The position numbers and the translations under genes are program-made. Shown here piece by piece: positions 19,632 through 28,228 of a stretch of DNA of 64,000 bases. Positions within the stretch are counted from its first letter, which is position 1; every line of letters begins with the position of its first letter. This DNA comes from Phycisphaerales bacterium (GTDB lineage: Bacteria > Planctomycetota > Phycisphaerae > Phycisphaerales > UBA1924), in the NCBI GenBank assembly GCA_007693785.1, contig RECY01000024.1:248001-312000 (forward strand), written 5' to 3'. The notes beneath the pieces were generated by a model. It worked only from the letters and a program-made list of their open reading frames with translations, was not told where the DNA came from and made no database searches.

Positions 19632-20678
19632 ATGCCGACCCCCCAAGCCGCCCAACGTTGTCGATCTCGCCCGTGCGTGTTTTCGTTTCGCCCGGGGCGG
19701 CTGGTGTTGACGGGCGTTGCGTTGGTGCTGCTCCCGGGCGGTTGCGCGTCGGAGCCGAACCCGTTTTCCGGGCTGGACGAGTCGGACCGAACGGTCGGCG
19801 GTCGCCAGGTGGCGGCCCACGACCGCCCGCCCGCCGCGGTGGACGGGCGGGGCGTCTCTTGGGCGGACCTGCACCCGCTGCTGGCGGAGCGGGCGGGGGG
19901 GGAGATTCTGGAGGAGCTCGCCCTCGACCGTCGCCTGCGGGAATTGGCCGAGCGTCGGGGCGTCTCGATCACGGACGCGGACGTCGGGCGCGAGCGGGAT
20001 CGTTTGCGGGAGAACGTGTCGGCGGGCGCCGGGGTGGACGCCGAGGAAGCCGAGCGGCTGGTCGAGCAGCTCCGCGTGGCTCGCGGGCTCGGGCCGACCC
20101 GGTACCGGATGCTGCTGGAGCGGAACGCGCTGCTCCGGGCCTTGGTCGCGGGCGAGGTGGAAGTCGAGGAAGAGACCGTCCGCCGGGCGTTCGAGGTTCG
20201 CCACGGCGAGCGTGTGCGAGCGCGGCTGTTCGTATCGAGCGGGGAGAGCCAAGCGTCCGAAGTGCGCCGTCGCGTGCGGGCGTCGGCGGCTCCCGTGGCG
20301 GCTTTTGCCGAGGCGGCCGTCGAGTTCTCGGTCGATCAGACCGGCGCCAACGGCGGGCGCCTCGGGAGGATCAGCCCGTCCGACACAACCCTCCCCGCCG
20401 CCCTGCGGACCGCGCTCCGGCGCACCGAGCCCGGCTCGGTCAGCCCGGTGATCGCGCTCGACGCAGGGTTCGCGCTGGTGCTGGTCGAGGAACGCGTGCC
20501 GCCCGATCCGGTTGCGTTCGAGGCGGTCGAATCGGTGCTCCGCGAAGAAGTCCGTCTGTCCGCCGAGCGGGCGGCGATGGATCGGCTCGCGTCGAGCATC
20601 CTGGGACGCTCGGGCGTGGAGCCGATCGACGCGGGGCTGGAGTGGTCGTGGCGTCGGGGGCGTGCCGAACGACGGTGA
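19632..20678 (+). CDS. SurA/PpiC-like peptidyl-prolyl isomerase lipoprotein
   Basis: 348 residues. A signal sequence ends in lipobox LLPGGC (C38), so the protein is a lipoprotein. An Arg/Glu-rich helical domain (about 65-175) resembles the SurA N-terminal chaperone domain. A parvulin-like region at about 185-300 follows, with AAFAEAAVEFSVDQTGANGGRLGRI, PAALRTALRRTEPGSVSPVI and a closing strand LVLVEERVPP. These match the FAELAxxxSxDxxSxxxGGDLG pattern of PpiC domains. It probably helps outer-membrane or periplasmic proteins fold. The gene stands alone. Confidence 0.8.
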   Translation: MPTPQAAQRCRSRPCVFSFRPGRLVLTGVALVLLPGGCASEPNPFSGLDESDRTVGGRQVAAHDRPPAAVDGRGVSWADLHPLLAERAGGEILEELALDRRLRELAERRGVSITDADVGRERDRLRENVSAGAGVDAEEAERLVEQLRVARGLGPTRYRMLLERNALLRALVAGEVEVEEETVRRAFEVRHGERVRARLFVSSGESQASEVRRRVRASAAPVAAFAEAAVEFSVDQTGANGGRLGRISPSDTTLPAALRTALRRTEPGSVSPVIALDAGFALVLVEERVPPDPVAFEAVESVLREEVRLSAERAAMDRLASSILGRSGVEPIDAGLEWSWRRGRAERR

Positions 20679-20765
20679 GTCCGTACAAATCGCGGGCACT
20701 CATGCGGTCTTGCAAAGAACCGCGATGGGTCGCATGTTGCTGATGCAACCGCCCCCCGGGTAACT

Positions 20766-21680
20766 CTACTCCGGCCCCTCCTCGGTCGGGTGCGGGTCGA
20801 TCAGCAGGCGGACGAAGAAGTCCCCCACCGCTTCCCGCGAGATGCTGTCGAACGCGACGATCTCGTTGTGCCCGAGCCCCGGGCGTTCGAGGAACTCGAC
20901 CGGGACGCCCGCCTTCCGCGCGGCCTCGGCGATCGCTCGACCGTGCTCGACCGGCACGATGAAGTCTTCGCTCCCGTGGACGACCAGCAGCGGGCGCGTG
21001 CCGAGCTCGGCGACGTTTTCCTCCGCCGCCGTGTCGCCGGGCGTGAGCAGACGCGCCACACGCCCGCCATGGAACCCTGCGATCTCCGGCCACGACCGGA
21101 ACCCCGCCGCGATGCAGAGGCCGCGGATCCACTCGCGCTCGGCCGCGACGACGCTCGCGAACGTGCCCCCGAGGCTGTAGCCGAAGACCGCGACGCGGTC
21201 CGGGTCGGTCTCCGGCATCGCCCGCGCGAAATCGGCGGCCGCGAGGCTGTCGGCGGCCAGCCCGGCGCGCGTCCGACGCCGATTGGTCGATTGCCCGTAC
21301 CCGCGGTAGTCAAAGATCAGCACACTGATCCCGCGATCCGCGAGAAAGCTGCTGAACGCCTCGTGGTCCGCGACGTTGCCGGCGTTGCCGTGGCAGTGGA
21401 CGACGACCGGGGCCCGCTGGCCTTCCTCCAGGCCGCGGGCCGGGATGAACCAGGCGTGCAGGCGCAGGCCGTCGTCGGTCTCGATCCAGACGTCGCGGTA
21501 CCCGGGGGGCGTCTCCACCGTGCGGCGGCTCGGGTAGTAGAACAGCATCGACTCGAGCCAGCCGGAGAGCGTGATCGCGAGAAAGAGCACGAGCAAGACG
21601 CCGCCGGCGATCAGACGCCGAAGGATCATCGCCCGCCAGTTGCGCTTGCGTGGCGGCTTAGGCTGTTTCCGATCGGGCAT
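20766..21680 (-). CDS. Membrane-anchored alpha/beta hydrolase
   Basis: 304 residues from the ATG at 21680, chosen because GGGGGGAG lies just upstream. An N-terminal basic stretch and one membrane helix (LIAGGVLLVLFLAITLSGWL) are followed by FYYPSRR and an alpha/beta hydrolase fold of the BEM46/YfhR type. The catalytic triad is visible: nucleophile Ser in GYSLGGT, Asp in HGSEDFIVP and His in GLGHNE. HCHGNAGN forms the oxyanion loop. The substrate is unknown; BEM46-like proteins are poorly characterised. It is convergent with the PpiC lipoprotein gene and follows rny. Confidence 0.85.
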   Translation of the reverse strand: MPDRKQPKPPRKRNWRAMILRRLIAGGVLLVLFLAITLSGWLESMLFYYPSRRTVETPPGYRDVWIETDDGLRLHAWFIPARGLEEGQRAPVVVHCHGNAGNVADHEAFSSFLADRGISVLIFDYRGYGQSTNRRRTRAGLAADSLAAADFARAMPETDPDRVAVFGYSLGGTFASVVAAEREWIRGLCIAAGFRSWPEIAGFHGGRVARLLTPGDTAAEENVAELGTRPLLVVHGSEDFIVPVEHGRAIAEAARKAGVPVEFLERPGLGHNEIVAFDSISREAVGDFFVRLLIDPHPTEEGPE

Positions 21681-21765
21681 CACGCTCCCCCCGTGCCGCA
21701 CAGCGTACTCGATGTCATGATTCGGAAAAAGCCGCTCGAGCTTCCGCGGACCACGGTCGCGCGCT

Positions 21766-23376
21766 CTACCGCGCGATCTCGATCGCCCGCGTCTCGCGGA
21801 GCACGGTCACCTTGATCTCGCCCGGGAAGGTCATCTCGTCGCTGACGCGCCTGGCGATCTCGTGCGCGATCAGGTACGCCTCGTCGTCGCCCACACGGTC
21901 GGCGTCGATCATGACCCGCACCTCGCGCCCGGCCTGCACCGCGTACGCCTCGCGCACGCCCGGCTGCGCCAGCGCGATGTCCTGGAGTTCGTTCAGACGC
22001 TGCACGTAGCGTTCCATCGACTCGCGGCGCGCGCCCGGGCGAGCGCTGCTCACCGCGTCGGCCGCCATCACGATCGGGGTGTAGAAGCTGGTCGAGGGGA
22101 TGTCCGCGTGGTGCCCGCCGATCGCGTTGAGGACCTCGTCTCGCTCGCCGAACTGCTTGGCGAAGTCCATGCCGATCTTCGGGTGCCCGCCCTCCATCTC
22201 GTGGTCCATCGCCTTGCCGATGTCGTGCAGAAACCCGCACCGGCGCGCGAGCTTGCCGTCGAGCCCGAGCTGCTCGGCGATGAGCTGGCAGAGATACCCG
22301 ACCTCGATCGAGTGACGCAGCACGTTCTGCCCGTAGCTCGTCCGGTAAAACAGCTTGCCCATCGCCTCGCTGATCTTCGGGTGGACCTTCGCGAGGTTCG
22401 CCTCCAGCACCGCGTCCTTGCCGGCCTTGATGACCTTCTGATCGACCTCGCTCCGCACCTTCTCGACGATCTCCTCGATCCGCGTCGGGTGCATCCGCCC
22501 GTCGGCGATCAGGCGCTCCAGGCTCTCCACCGCGACCGTCTGGCGGATCTTGTCGAAGCAGCTCACCACGATCACGCCCGGCGTGTCGTCCACGATGATG
22601 TCCGCCCCCGTCGCCTTCTCGATCGCGCGGATGTTCCGCCCCTCGCGCCCGATGATCCGACCCTTCATGTCGTCGGAAGGGATCGCGACCGTCCGCACCG
22701 TGTGCTCGCTGGTGTGCTCGGTCGCGTACCGCTGGATCGCCATCAGTGTGATCTCGCGCGCCCGCTCCTCCGCCTCCTCCTCGGCCTTCTCCGTGATCCG
22801 GCGCACAAGCTTGGCGATCTCCGAGCGGCTCGAGTCCTCCACGCGGCTCAGCAGCTCCTCCTTCGCCTGCTCCGGCGTCAGGTCCGCGATCCGGTGCAGG
22901 AGATGGGTCTGCTCCTCGTGCAGGCGGTCGAGTTCGGCCTCCCGCACGCGGACGTCCGCCTGCTGCTCGTCCAGTTCCGACTCGCGGCGAGCGAGCGTGG
23001 ACTCCTTTTGCTCCAGCGACTGCTCCTTGCGGTCGAACGCGTCCTCACGCTTGGCGAGACGCTTCTCCTGCTCGCGGATCTCGCCCCGGGCCCGGTCGAT
23101 GTCCTTGTCAACCTCGGTTTTCCGCTCGAGGGCCTGACGCTCGGCTTCGAGGCGGACGCGCTCGGCCTCTGCGCTCGCCTCCTGGCGGGCTTTGTCGACC
23201 ATCGACCCGGCCTCGGACCGCGCCTGCGTCAGCGTCTTCCCGACGAGGAGTCTCGCGATCCCAAAACCCGCAACCAAGGCGAGGACTGCGATCAGGATGA
23301 CCGCCCAGATCGGCACGCCGCCGCCTGCCGCCGCCTCGCCCGCCTGGGCCAACGTCCGCACCGTGTCGTGTCGCAT
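21766..23376 (-). CDS. rny: Ribonuclease Y
   Basis: An endonuclease that starts mRNA decay at the membrane. The 536-residue protein has one N-terminal helix (about 23-43), a long Glu/Arg/Gln-rich coiled coil (about 50-190), a KH RNA-binding domain with IIGREGRNIRAIE, and an HD domain with the metal site HDIGKAMDHE. The C-terminal RPGARRESMERYVQRLNELQ and VREAYAVQAGREVRVMI blocks are typical. The length matches the family (about 520). A GAGGTGG element lies 8 nt before the ATG. An 18-bp perfect palindrome lies 85 bp upstream of the start. Confidence 0.97.
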   Translation of the reverse strand: MRHDTVRTLAQAGEAAAGGGVPIWAVILIAVLALVAGFGIARLLVGKTLTQARSEAGSMVDKARQEASAEAERVRLEAERQALERKTEVDKDIDRARGEIREQEKRLAKREDAFDRKEQSLEQKESTLARRESELDEQQADVRVREAELDRLHEEQTHLLHRIADLTPEQAKEELLSRVEDSSRSEIAKLVRRITEKAEEEAEERAREITLMAIQRYATEHTSEHTVRTVAIPSDDMKGRIIGREGRNIRAIEKATGADIIVDDTPGVIVVSCFDKIRQTVAVESLERLIADGRMHPTRIEEIVEKVRSEVDQKVIKAGKDAVLEANLAKVHPKISEAMGKLFYRTSYGQNVLRHSIEVGYLCQLIAEQLGLDGKLARRCGFLHDIGKAMDHEMEGGHPKIGMDFAKQFGERDEVLNAIGGHHADIPSTSFYTPIVMAADAVSSARPGARRESMERYVQRLNELQDIALAQPGVREAYAVQAGREVRVMIDADRVGDDEAYLIAHEIARRVSDEMTFPGEIKVTVLRETRAIEIAR

Positions 23377-24036
23377 CGGCGGGCCACCTCACAGCCTCCA
23401 GGGGCGAAACGCCCGAGAAAGGCCCTCAAAAAATCAGCAGCACCGAACGCGAACACAGGTCGGCCGAGATCTCGGCCGGCGAACATGCATCGAAGCCGCG
23501 CCCGATCAAGGACGCGGACCGCGTGCGGCGGCTCGCCCGCACGCCCAGCCCGGACCGACCACCGTGAGGGCGGCCTCCCGCCCGGGCGATCGAGCATGTC
23601 ACGCGTGGTGCCGGGGGCCCCGCTCGGGCCCCGGCCCACGACGTCAGCAACGCGGGCTCGGAGCGAGGGTTTGCCCCGTTGCCCGTCGTCGATGCACCTG
23701 ATTCAGCGCCCGCCGAGCTGTCCGAGGGGACGGTTCGGCTGCTGGAAGTCATCGAAACCGTGATCGGCTTCGGCCGACCCCGGGAAGCGATATCTTAGCC
23801 TTGCCTGAAGACACAGGCGGCTCCGGATGAGCCGCACACGCCCCGATCGGGCTTTGCTTCGAACCAGAGCCCGCCCTCGGCCGATACCATGCAGGCCGAG
23901 CCGTGCCCGGTGTGCGGCTCGGGGCCGAGGATGTGGAGGCCTGCCGGAATCAAACCCCCGATTCTGGCGGCTTTGATAAAGAAATCGATCCCGCGGGCGG
24001 CTGGGTCGCCCGCGGGTGAGCGAGAGGACTGTGCCG
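23377..24036. other. 660-bp divergent intergenic region
   Basis: This lies between the divergent rny and lipoprotein genes. No convincing gene was found. A plus-strand frame at about 23572-23796 stays open with plausible composition near its end, but has no ATG or GTG start and no ribosome site. Visible structure: an 18-bp palindrome at 23461-23478 and a strong GC hairpin around 23611-23635 (CCGGGGGCCCCGCTCGGGCC). It could hold regulatory sequence or an unrecognised structured RNA; I could not match RNase P RNA, tmRNA or SRP RNA signatures. Confidence 0.45.
23461..23478. promoter_or_regulatory. Perfect 18-bp palindrome upstream of rny
   Basis: CGGCCGAGATCTCGGCCG is identical to its reverse complement with no loop. 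It sits 85 bp upstream of the rny start. Such a symmetric site suits a dimeric DNA-binding regulator; no regulator gene is adjacent. Confidence 0.45.
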
Positions 24037-24882
24037 ATGCCGATGCTTGCGTCCAGCTTGGTTTCCCGCCCCGCCGGTTCCCGCGGGGGGCGGCTTGTGC
24101 GCATCGCGTTCGCGATCGGTGCGGCCGCGATGCTCACGGGCTGCGCGAACCGCATGTTCCAGGTCGAGATGTCGGGCGAGGCGCCCCCGGAGGGCACGCC
24201 GATCTCGGTCGTGGTCCGCGGGGAGCACGCGAACGTGCTGCTGACGACGGACCACCGGGTGGAGGCGCCGACGCTGAAGGCACGGGCCGACGGGGCAAGG
24301 CGCGGGGCGGTCCATATGCCCGCCGATCTCGGGTACGTCCGGGCGGACCTCACCCACGACGGCGAGAGCGGGTACACGCTCGAGATCGAGATCGACCGCG
24401 CCCCGCAGCGTGACCTCGCCGCCGGCCCGAGCACCGTCACCCTGCGGACTCCCGCGATCGGGGACGTCCGCGTCCGCAACCACGGCGGCTACGTCCATGT
24501 CTCCGGGGCTTCCGGCGCGATCGATATCCAGAACGGCGTCGGCGGGGAAGGCGGGAACGTCCGTGTCCGGACCGATGCCCCGATCGACCGCGACGTGCGC
24601 ATGGAAACGACCGATGGGCAGGTCACCCTGAGCATCCCGCAGGACGCGAAGGGCACCCTGGAGGTCAGCGCGCCGCGTGGCAAGCCGACCATCGACGCGC
24701 GGACCGTCGCGCTCGAGGCGTTCCGCCCCATGCCGGCCGAGCGCGTCTGGCTCGCGGTCCTCAACGGCGGGGAGAACCGGATCTATCTCCGCACCGGTCG
24801 CGGTAACGCCCGGATCAACATCGTCACCGAGCCGATGCGGACCAGTTTCTTCCAGCCGTTCATCGAGACGGCCCCGGATTGA
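24037..24882 (+). CDS. Lipoprotein with beta-rich DUF4097-like domain
   Basis: 281 residues. The ATG at 24037 is chosen because GAGAGGA lies upstream; a GTG at 24016 is less likely. The signal peptide ends in LTGC (C36). The rest is a repetitive beta-strand protein with patterns such as TVTLRTPAIGDVRVRNHGG, VHVSGASGAIDIQNGVG and VRMETTDGQVTLSIPQDA. That looks like the right-handed parallel beta structure of DUF4097/putative-adhesin (GLUG-like) proteins. No enzymatic residues are recognisable. It is monocistronic, with its own terminator. Confidence 0.7.
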   Translation: MPMLASSLVSRPAGSRGGRLVRIAFAIGAAAMLTGCANRMFQVEMSGEAPPEGTPISVVVRGEHANVLLTTDHRVEAPTLKARADGARRGAVHMPADLGYVRADLTHDGESGYTLEIEIDRAPQRDLAAGPSTVTLRTPAIGDVRVRNHGGYVHVSGASGAIDIQNGVGGEGGNVRVRTDAPIDRDVRMETTDGQVTLSIPQDAKGTLEVSAPRGKPTIDARTVALEAFRPMPAERVWLAVLNGGENRIYLRTGRGNARINIVTEPMRTSFFQPFIETAPD

Positions 24883-24914
24883 TCCCCTTCGATCGGCCCC
24901 CAACGCAGGCTTTG

Positions 24915-24940
24915 GCACGGGCGCCTCCCCCGTGCTTTTT
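24915..24940 (+). terminator. Rho-independent terminator of the lipoprotein gene
   Basis: GCACGGG (24915-24921) pairs with CCCGTGC (24929-24935), followed by TTTTT and CTTT. It is 32 bp past the stop. Confidence 0.85.
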
Positions 24941-24981
24941 CTTTGGTTGCGTACGCTCGCGGGCGGCGGGCGGTCAGCGCA

Positions 24982-25005
24982 GCAAAACACGGGCGGTGAC
25001 GCCCG
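24982..25005 (-). terminator. Terminator of the PilZ gene; also palindrome repeat copy 2
   Basis: CACGGGCG (24986-24993) and CGCCCGTG (24998-25005) flank GTGA. The minus strand continues TTTTG, so this can stop the PilZ transcript, which ends at 25051. The core ACGGGCGGTGACGCCCGT is a close variant of the dispersed palindrome at 1093 and 48803. Confidence 0.65.
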
Positions 25006-25050
25006 TGAGGCCAATGCTGGCGATGATGGGACGGTGCAGACGGTCCCGGT

Positions 25051-25920
25051 TCACGCCGCCTTGTGCGAGCGTTCGAGTTGGGCCTGCTGGATCTGGGCGA
25101 CGGCCCGGTTGACCTGCTCCACGACGAACGGGCGGTGGGCGGCGTGGAAGCCGAACTCGAACTGCACGCCGCAGTAGGCGCTCATCGAGCTGTCGATATG
25201 CCTGTGCACGATCTTGCCGGTGACGGCGAGCGGGGCGGGGATGTAGGGGCGGAGGTCCATGCGGAGCCAGTAGAGCCTGAGCTCCTCGGCGGCGGAAGCT
25301 TCTTCCTTGCTGACCATGATGCCCATGCCGCCGCCGGAGACGTTGACCAGGTGCGCCCCGAAGCGCGGGCCGACTTCCGGGAGCACGACGGGGGCGTCGT
25401 CGCTGGCGGCGGACGCACCGAGCTGCGCGTCGAGGGCGGCGAGGATCTGGCCCTTGTTGGCGATTTCGGCCGCGACGACCGAGCTCGGCTCCAAAAGCGG
25501 CCACACGTCCACGCTCGGGAGGCGCAGCTCCGCGGTCGAGATGCGGTAGAACCCGCGTCGGCTGCAGCGCTCGACGCCCTCGGGCATCGAGAGACGGACC
25601 GCGACCTCGTCCCGCCCGGTGCGCCCGCGGAACGTGGTCGGCCCGACCACGCGCGTGTGGAACATCCAGCGGTTCTGACCGATCGACATGACACCGACGA
25701 GGCGAGCGCCCTCGCGGAGCGCAACCTGAGCGCCGGCCGCGGCGGGTTGTTCACAGATCAGGTGGTCCGCGCCCGCCGAGAGCAGGCGGACGCGCCAGAG
25801 CAGGTCCGTTCCGGGCTCGCCGCCCTCGCGTTCGAGGGTGAGCTCGACGCCCCCGCCGCGCCCGGCGATCTGTTCGAGGCAGTCTCGCCAACGGTCCGTT
25901 CTCGATCGGCTTGCGGGCAC
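25051..25920 (-). CDS. PilZ domain protein (probable c-di-GMP effector)
   Basis: 289 residues from a GTG at 25920 with AAGGAA upstream; an ATG at 26049 is an alternative. The first half has a beta-rich YcgR-like N-domain. The second half carries both parts of the PilZ ligand signature: RxxxR in CSRRGFYRIS and, far downstream, NxSxxG in LVNVSGGGMGI. About 70 residues separate the two, more than in the classic domain, so a helical insert containing LDAQLGASAASD splits it. It is the last gene of the scpB - lipoprotein - DUF58 - TgpA group. It may couple c-di-GMP to surface or motility functions; the binding itself is inferred. Confidence 0.78.
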   Translation of the reverse strand: MPASRSRTDRWRDCLEQIAGRGGGVELTLEREGGEPGTDLLWRVRLLSAGADHLICEQPAAAGAQVALREGARLVGVMSIGQNRWMFHTRVVGPTTFRGRTGRDEVAVRLSMPEGVERCSRRGFYRISTAELRLPSVDVWPLLEPSSVVAAEIANKGQILAALDAQLGASAASDDAPVVLPEVGPRFGAHLVNVSGGGMGIMVSKEEASAAEELRLYWLRMDLRPYIPAPLAVTGKIVHRHIDSSMSAYCGVQFEFGFHAAHRPFVVEQVNRAVAQIQQAQLERSHKAA

Positions 25921-26080
25921 TGGTCGTTCCTTCGCGTCTGGGCGCGTGCGCGAGGCACGGGCGGCGTTGCGTCCTGAACCGAGGGTGGATCGGTGCCCGG
26001 ACGCCCCCGCTTGAGCCGCGGCGCGGCGCTCCAACCCGGAAACGTGCAAACACCTGCGCCAGACCGCACGGGCGAGCGGC

Positions 26081-28228
26081 TCAGGGCGTGCCCGGGTTCT
26101 CGGACGAACGCGGGGCCGTGAGGAGCTGCAGCAGCGTGCGGACGCGGTCGCGGTCGGCCTCGCTGAGCTCCCGACCGCCGAAGCGGGCGTCGTAGTAGAG
26201 CGTGCTCAACGCCGCGAGCGCGGACGCGGCGTCGGGATCGGCCGCCCCGATCACCGACGCGTGCGCCATCGGCGGGCGCGAGGCGGGCTTGGCGAGCCCC
26301 CGGCGCGCCAGCGCGCGGAGCGCCTCGTCATAGAAACGCAGGTGCGGGGGTTGGCGGCGACGCCGGGGGCCGAGGCGACGCGAGACCGCGAGCGTCAGGA
26401 CCCACGCCCCGTACCCCGCGAACGCGACGCCTGCGGCGATCAGCAGCGTGTTCAGGACCGCGGCCGACAACGCCCGCGCCCCTTCCGCGCCGGGCGGTTC
26501 GAACGGGCTATCACCATCCGCCCCCCCCCCGGCATCGGCGCGATCGCTCGAGCCCTGATACCCGACGATCGAGCTGATCCACGCGTACTCGATCGCGTTC
26601 AGCCAGCGACGGAGCACGCGCCCCGGCGTCTCCTGCGGGCGGTGGATCGAGCTGAACTCGTCCGGCGGCGTCGGGTCGTAGGTCCGCCACTGCCCGGGGC
26701 GAGGCTCGGCCTCGACCCACGCGTGCGCGTTGCTCGAGCGCACGATGTACGTTCCGGTCTGCGCGTTGAACTCGGCCGCGACATACCCGGTCACGACACG
26801 CGCGTTCACGCCGATCGCTCGGCACATCGCCGCCATCGCCGACGCGTAGTACTCGCAGTGTCCCGTGCGGGCGTCGGTGAGGAACCAGTCGATCGGGTCC
26901 CGTCGCGGCGGGGCCGCCAGGGTGTCGAGCGTGTAGGTGAAATTCTCGCGGAGGTAGGACTCGATCGCGCGGACGGCGAGCGCGTCGTCGCGCGGGTCGC
27001 GCTCCAGCGGGTCGATCGCGAGGCCGCGGGGCGCGAGGGCGAGTTCCGCCTCAGCGCGCACGATCTCGGAATCGAACGTGATCGACCCGCGCTCGGGCGG
27101 CTCGGCATCCAGCACCGAGACCTCGGGCGCGGGGCGGTACTCGACCTCGTAGGTGAGCTGCCCGCCCGAGCCGGTGCGCAGCGCCTGCCCGTCGCGCCGG
27201 CTGAGCTGCACCTGCGTGCGCGTCGGGAAGCGGAGCCCGACCGCTTCGTGCAGCGTGAAGATGTGGTGGGCGCGCCCGCTGGGGGTGTCGCGGATCGTGA
27301 TCTGCGCCCGGCGGACGCGGCCGGTCGGCTCGGATACCCCGGACGGGCGGACCCAGGCCCGCGGCACGACCCGCTCCATCCGCTCGTTGTCCCGTCGGCG
27401 GGTCGAGGACCGCGCCCATCGCCCGTCGCGGTAGTCATCCAGCACCGAGCCGCGGAGATACTGGACTTCGCTCTCGCTCCCGATCGCGCGTCCCTGATCG
27501 TCGACGATGCGCAGGTCGATGACCGGGGTCTGCACGTCGTTGATGAGCCCGCCGACCCCGAGATTAATTTCTGGCGAGAAGCCGGTCTGACGCCCGATCG
27601 CGGCGTTGCCCCACGAGCCGAAGACGTCGCGTCCGATCCCGCGCGGGAAGAGCACGAAAACCATCGCCGCGACAAGGGCCGCGGTGATCGTGACGCCCGA
27701 GATCAGCCCGCCGAGGCGCGCCGGTTCGTCGCGTCTGGCGCGGGGCAGGCGGTCGCCGTCGGCCTCCACACGCGAGGCGAGCATCTGGAAGCGGATCGCC
27801 GTCGCGAGCAGCACCGGCACGAACAGCAGCAACCCGAGCCCGATCAGCAGCTCGTTGCTGGTCAGCACGGCCCCGATCGCAAGAAAAGCGGCAAGGGTGA
27901 GCAGCTGCCCGTCGTCGCGCGGGATGCGCCGATCCACGAGCTTGACCAGAAGCAGGCCCACGACGAGCTGGGAAAAGTCATCGACGTTCAGCCCGCCGTC
28001 GAGCGCCCCGCGCGCGGTGTACAAGGCGACGATCAGGAGCATGATGTTCGCGATGGGTCGTGGCCAGGCCTTCGCCCGCCCGGCGTCGGTCACGCGCCAG
28101 AGGAGCCCCGCGATAAGCCATGCGCCGACGAGGACCGCGAGCTCGCCCGACGCGACGCCGTAGATCCCCGTCGAGAGCAGCACGCACAGGAGCACGCCGC
28201 GTCGATAGGCCCGGTCGGCGCTCATCAT
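26081..28228 (-). CDS. TgpA-type membrane transglutaminase-like protein
   Basis: 715 residues. It starts with five or six membrane helices (through about residue 200). A periplasmic domain follows with the transglutaminase core: Cys in GHCEYYASAMAAMCRAIG, His in NAHAWVEAE and Asp in TYDPTP. One more helix (LNTLLIAAGVAFAGYGAWVL) precedes a cytoplasmic DUF4129-like tail. The architecture matches TgpA (DUF3488 + transglutaminase). It overlaps the DUF58 gene by ATGA, the usual partner arrangement. The biochemical role of TgpA proteins is not settled; a peptide-linked envelope function is likely. Confidence 0.9.
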   Translation of the reverse strand: MMSADRAYRRGVLLCVLLSTGIYGVASGELAVLVGAWLIAGLLWRVTDAGRAKAWPRPIANIMLLIVALYTARGALDGGLNVDDFSQLVVGLLLVKLVDRRIPRDDGQLLTLAAFLAIGAVLTSNELLIGLGLLLFVPVLLATAIRFQMLASRVEADGDRLPRARRDEPARLGGLISGVTITAALVAAMVFVLFPRGIGRDVFGSWGNAAIGRQTGFSPEINLGVGGLINDVQTPVIDLRIVDDQGRAIGSESEVQYLRGSVLDDYRDGRWARSSTRRRDNERMERVVPRAWVRPSGVSEPTGRVRRAQITIRDTPSGRAHHIFTLHEAVGLRFPTRTQVQLSRRDGQALRTGSGGQLTYEVEYRPAPEVSVLDAEPPERGSITFDSEIVRAEAELALAPRGLAIDPLERDPRDDALAVRAIESYLRENFTYTLDTLAAPPRRDPIDWFLTDARTGHCEYYASAMAAMCRAIGVNARVVTGYVAAEFNAQTGTYIVRSSNAHAWVEAEPRPGQWRTYDPTPPDEFSSIHRPQETPGRVLRRWLNAIEYAWISSIVGYQGSSDRADAGGGADGDSPFEPPGAEGARALSAAVLNTLLIAAGVAFAGYGAWVLTLAVSRRLGPRRRRQPPHLRFYDEALRALARRGLAKPASRPPMAHASVIGAADPDAASALAALSTLYYDARFGGRELSEADRDRVRTLLQLLTAPRSSENPGTP

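Noticed and set aside
21862-23763. A 633-residue plus-strand frame opposite rny
   Set aside because: Antisense to a complete RNase Y; composition is Arg/Asp/Leu-rich with no domain.
23572-23796. A plus-strand frame ending LLEVIETVIGFGRPREAIS
   Set aside because: The end looks protein-like, but there is no ATG or GTG start and no ribosome-binding site; TTG alone is not enough.
23377-24036. RNase P RNA, tmRNA or SRP RNA in the long intergenic region
   Set aside because: I looked for their conserved cores on both strands and found none.
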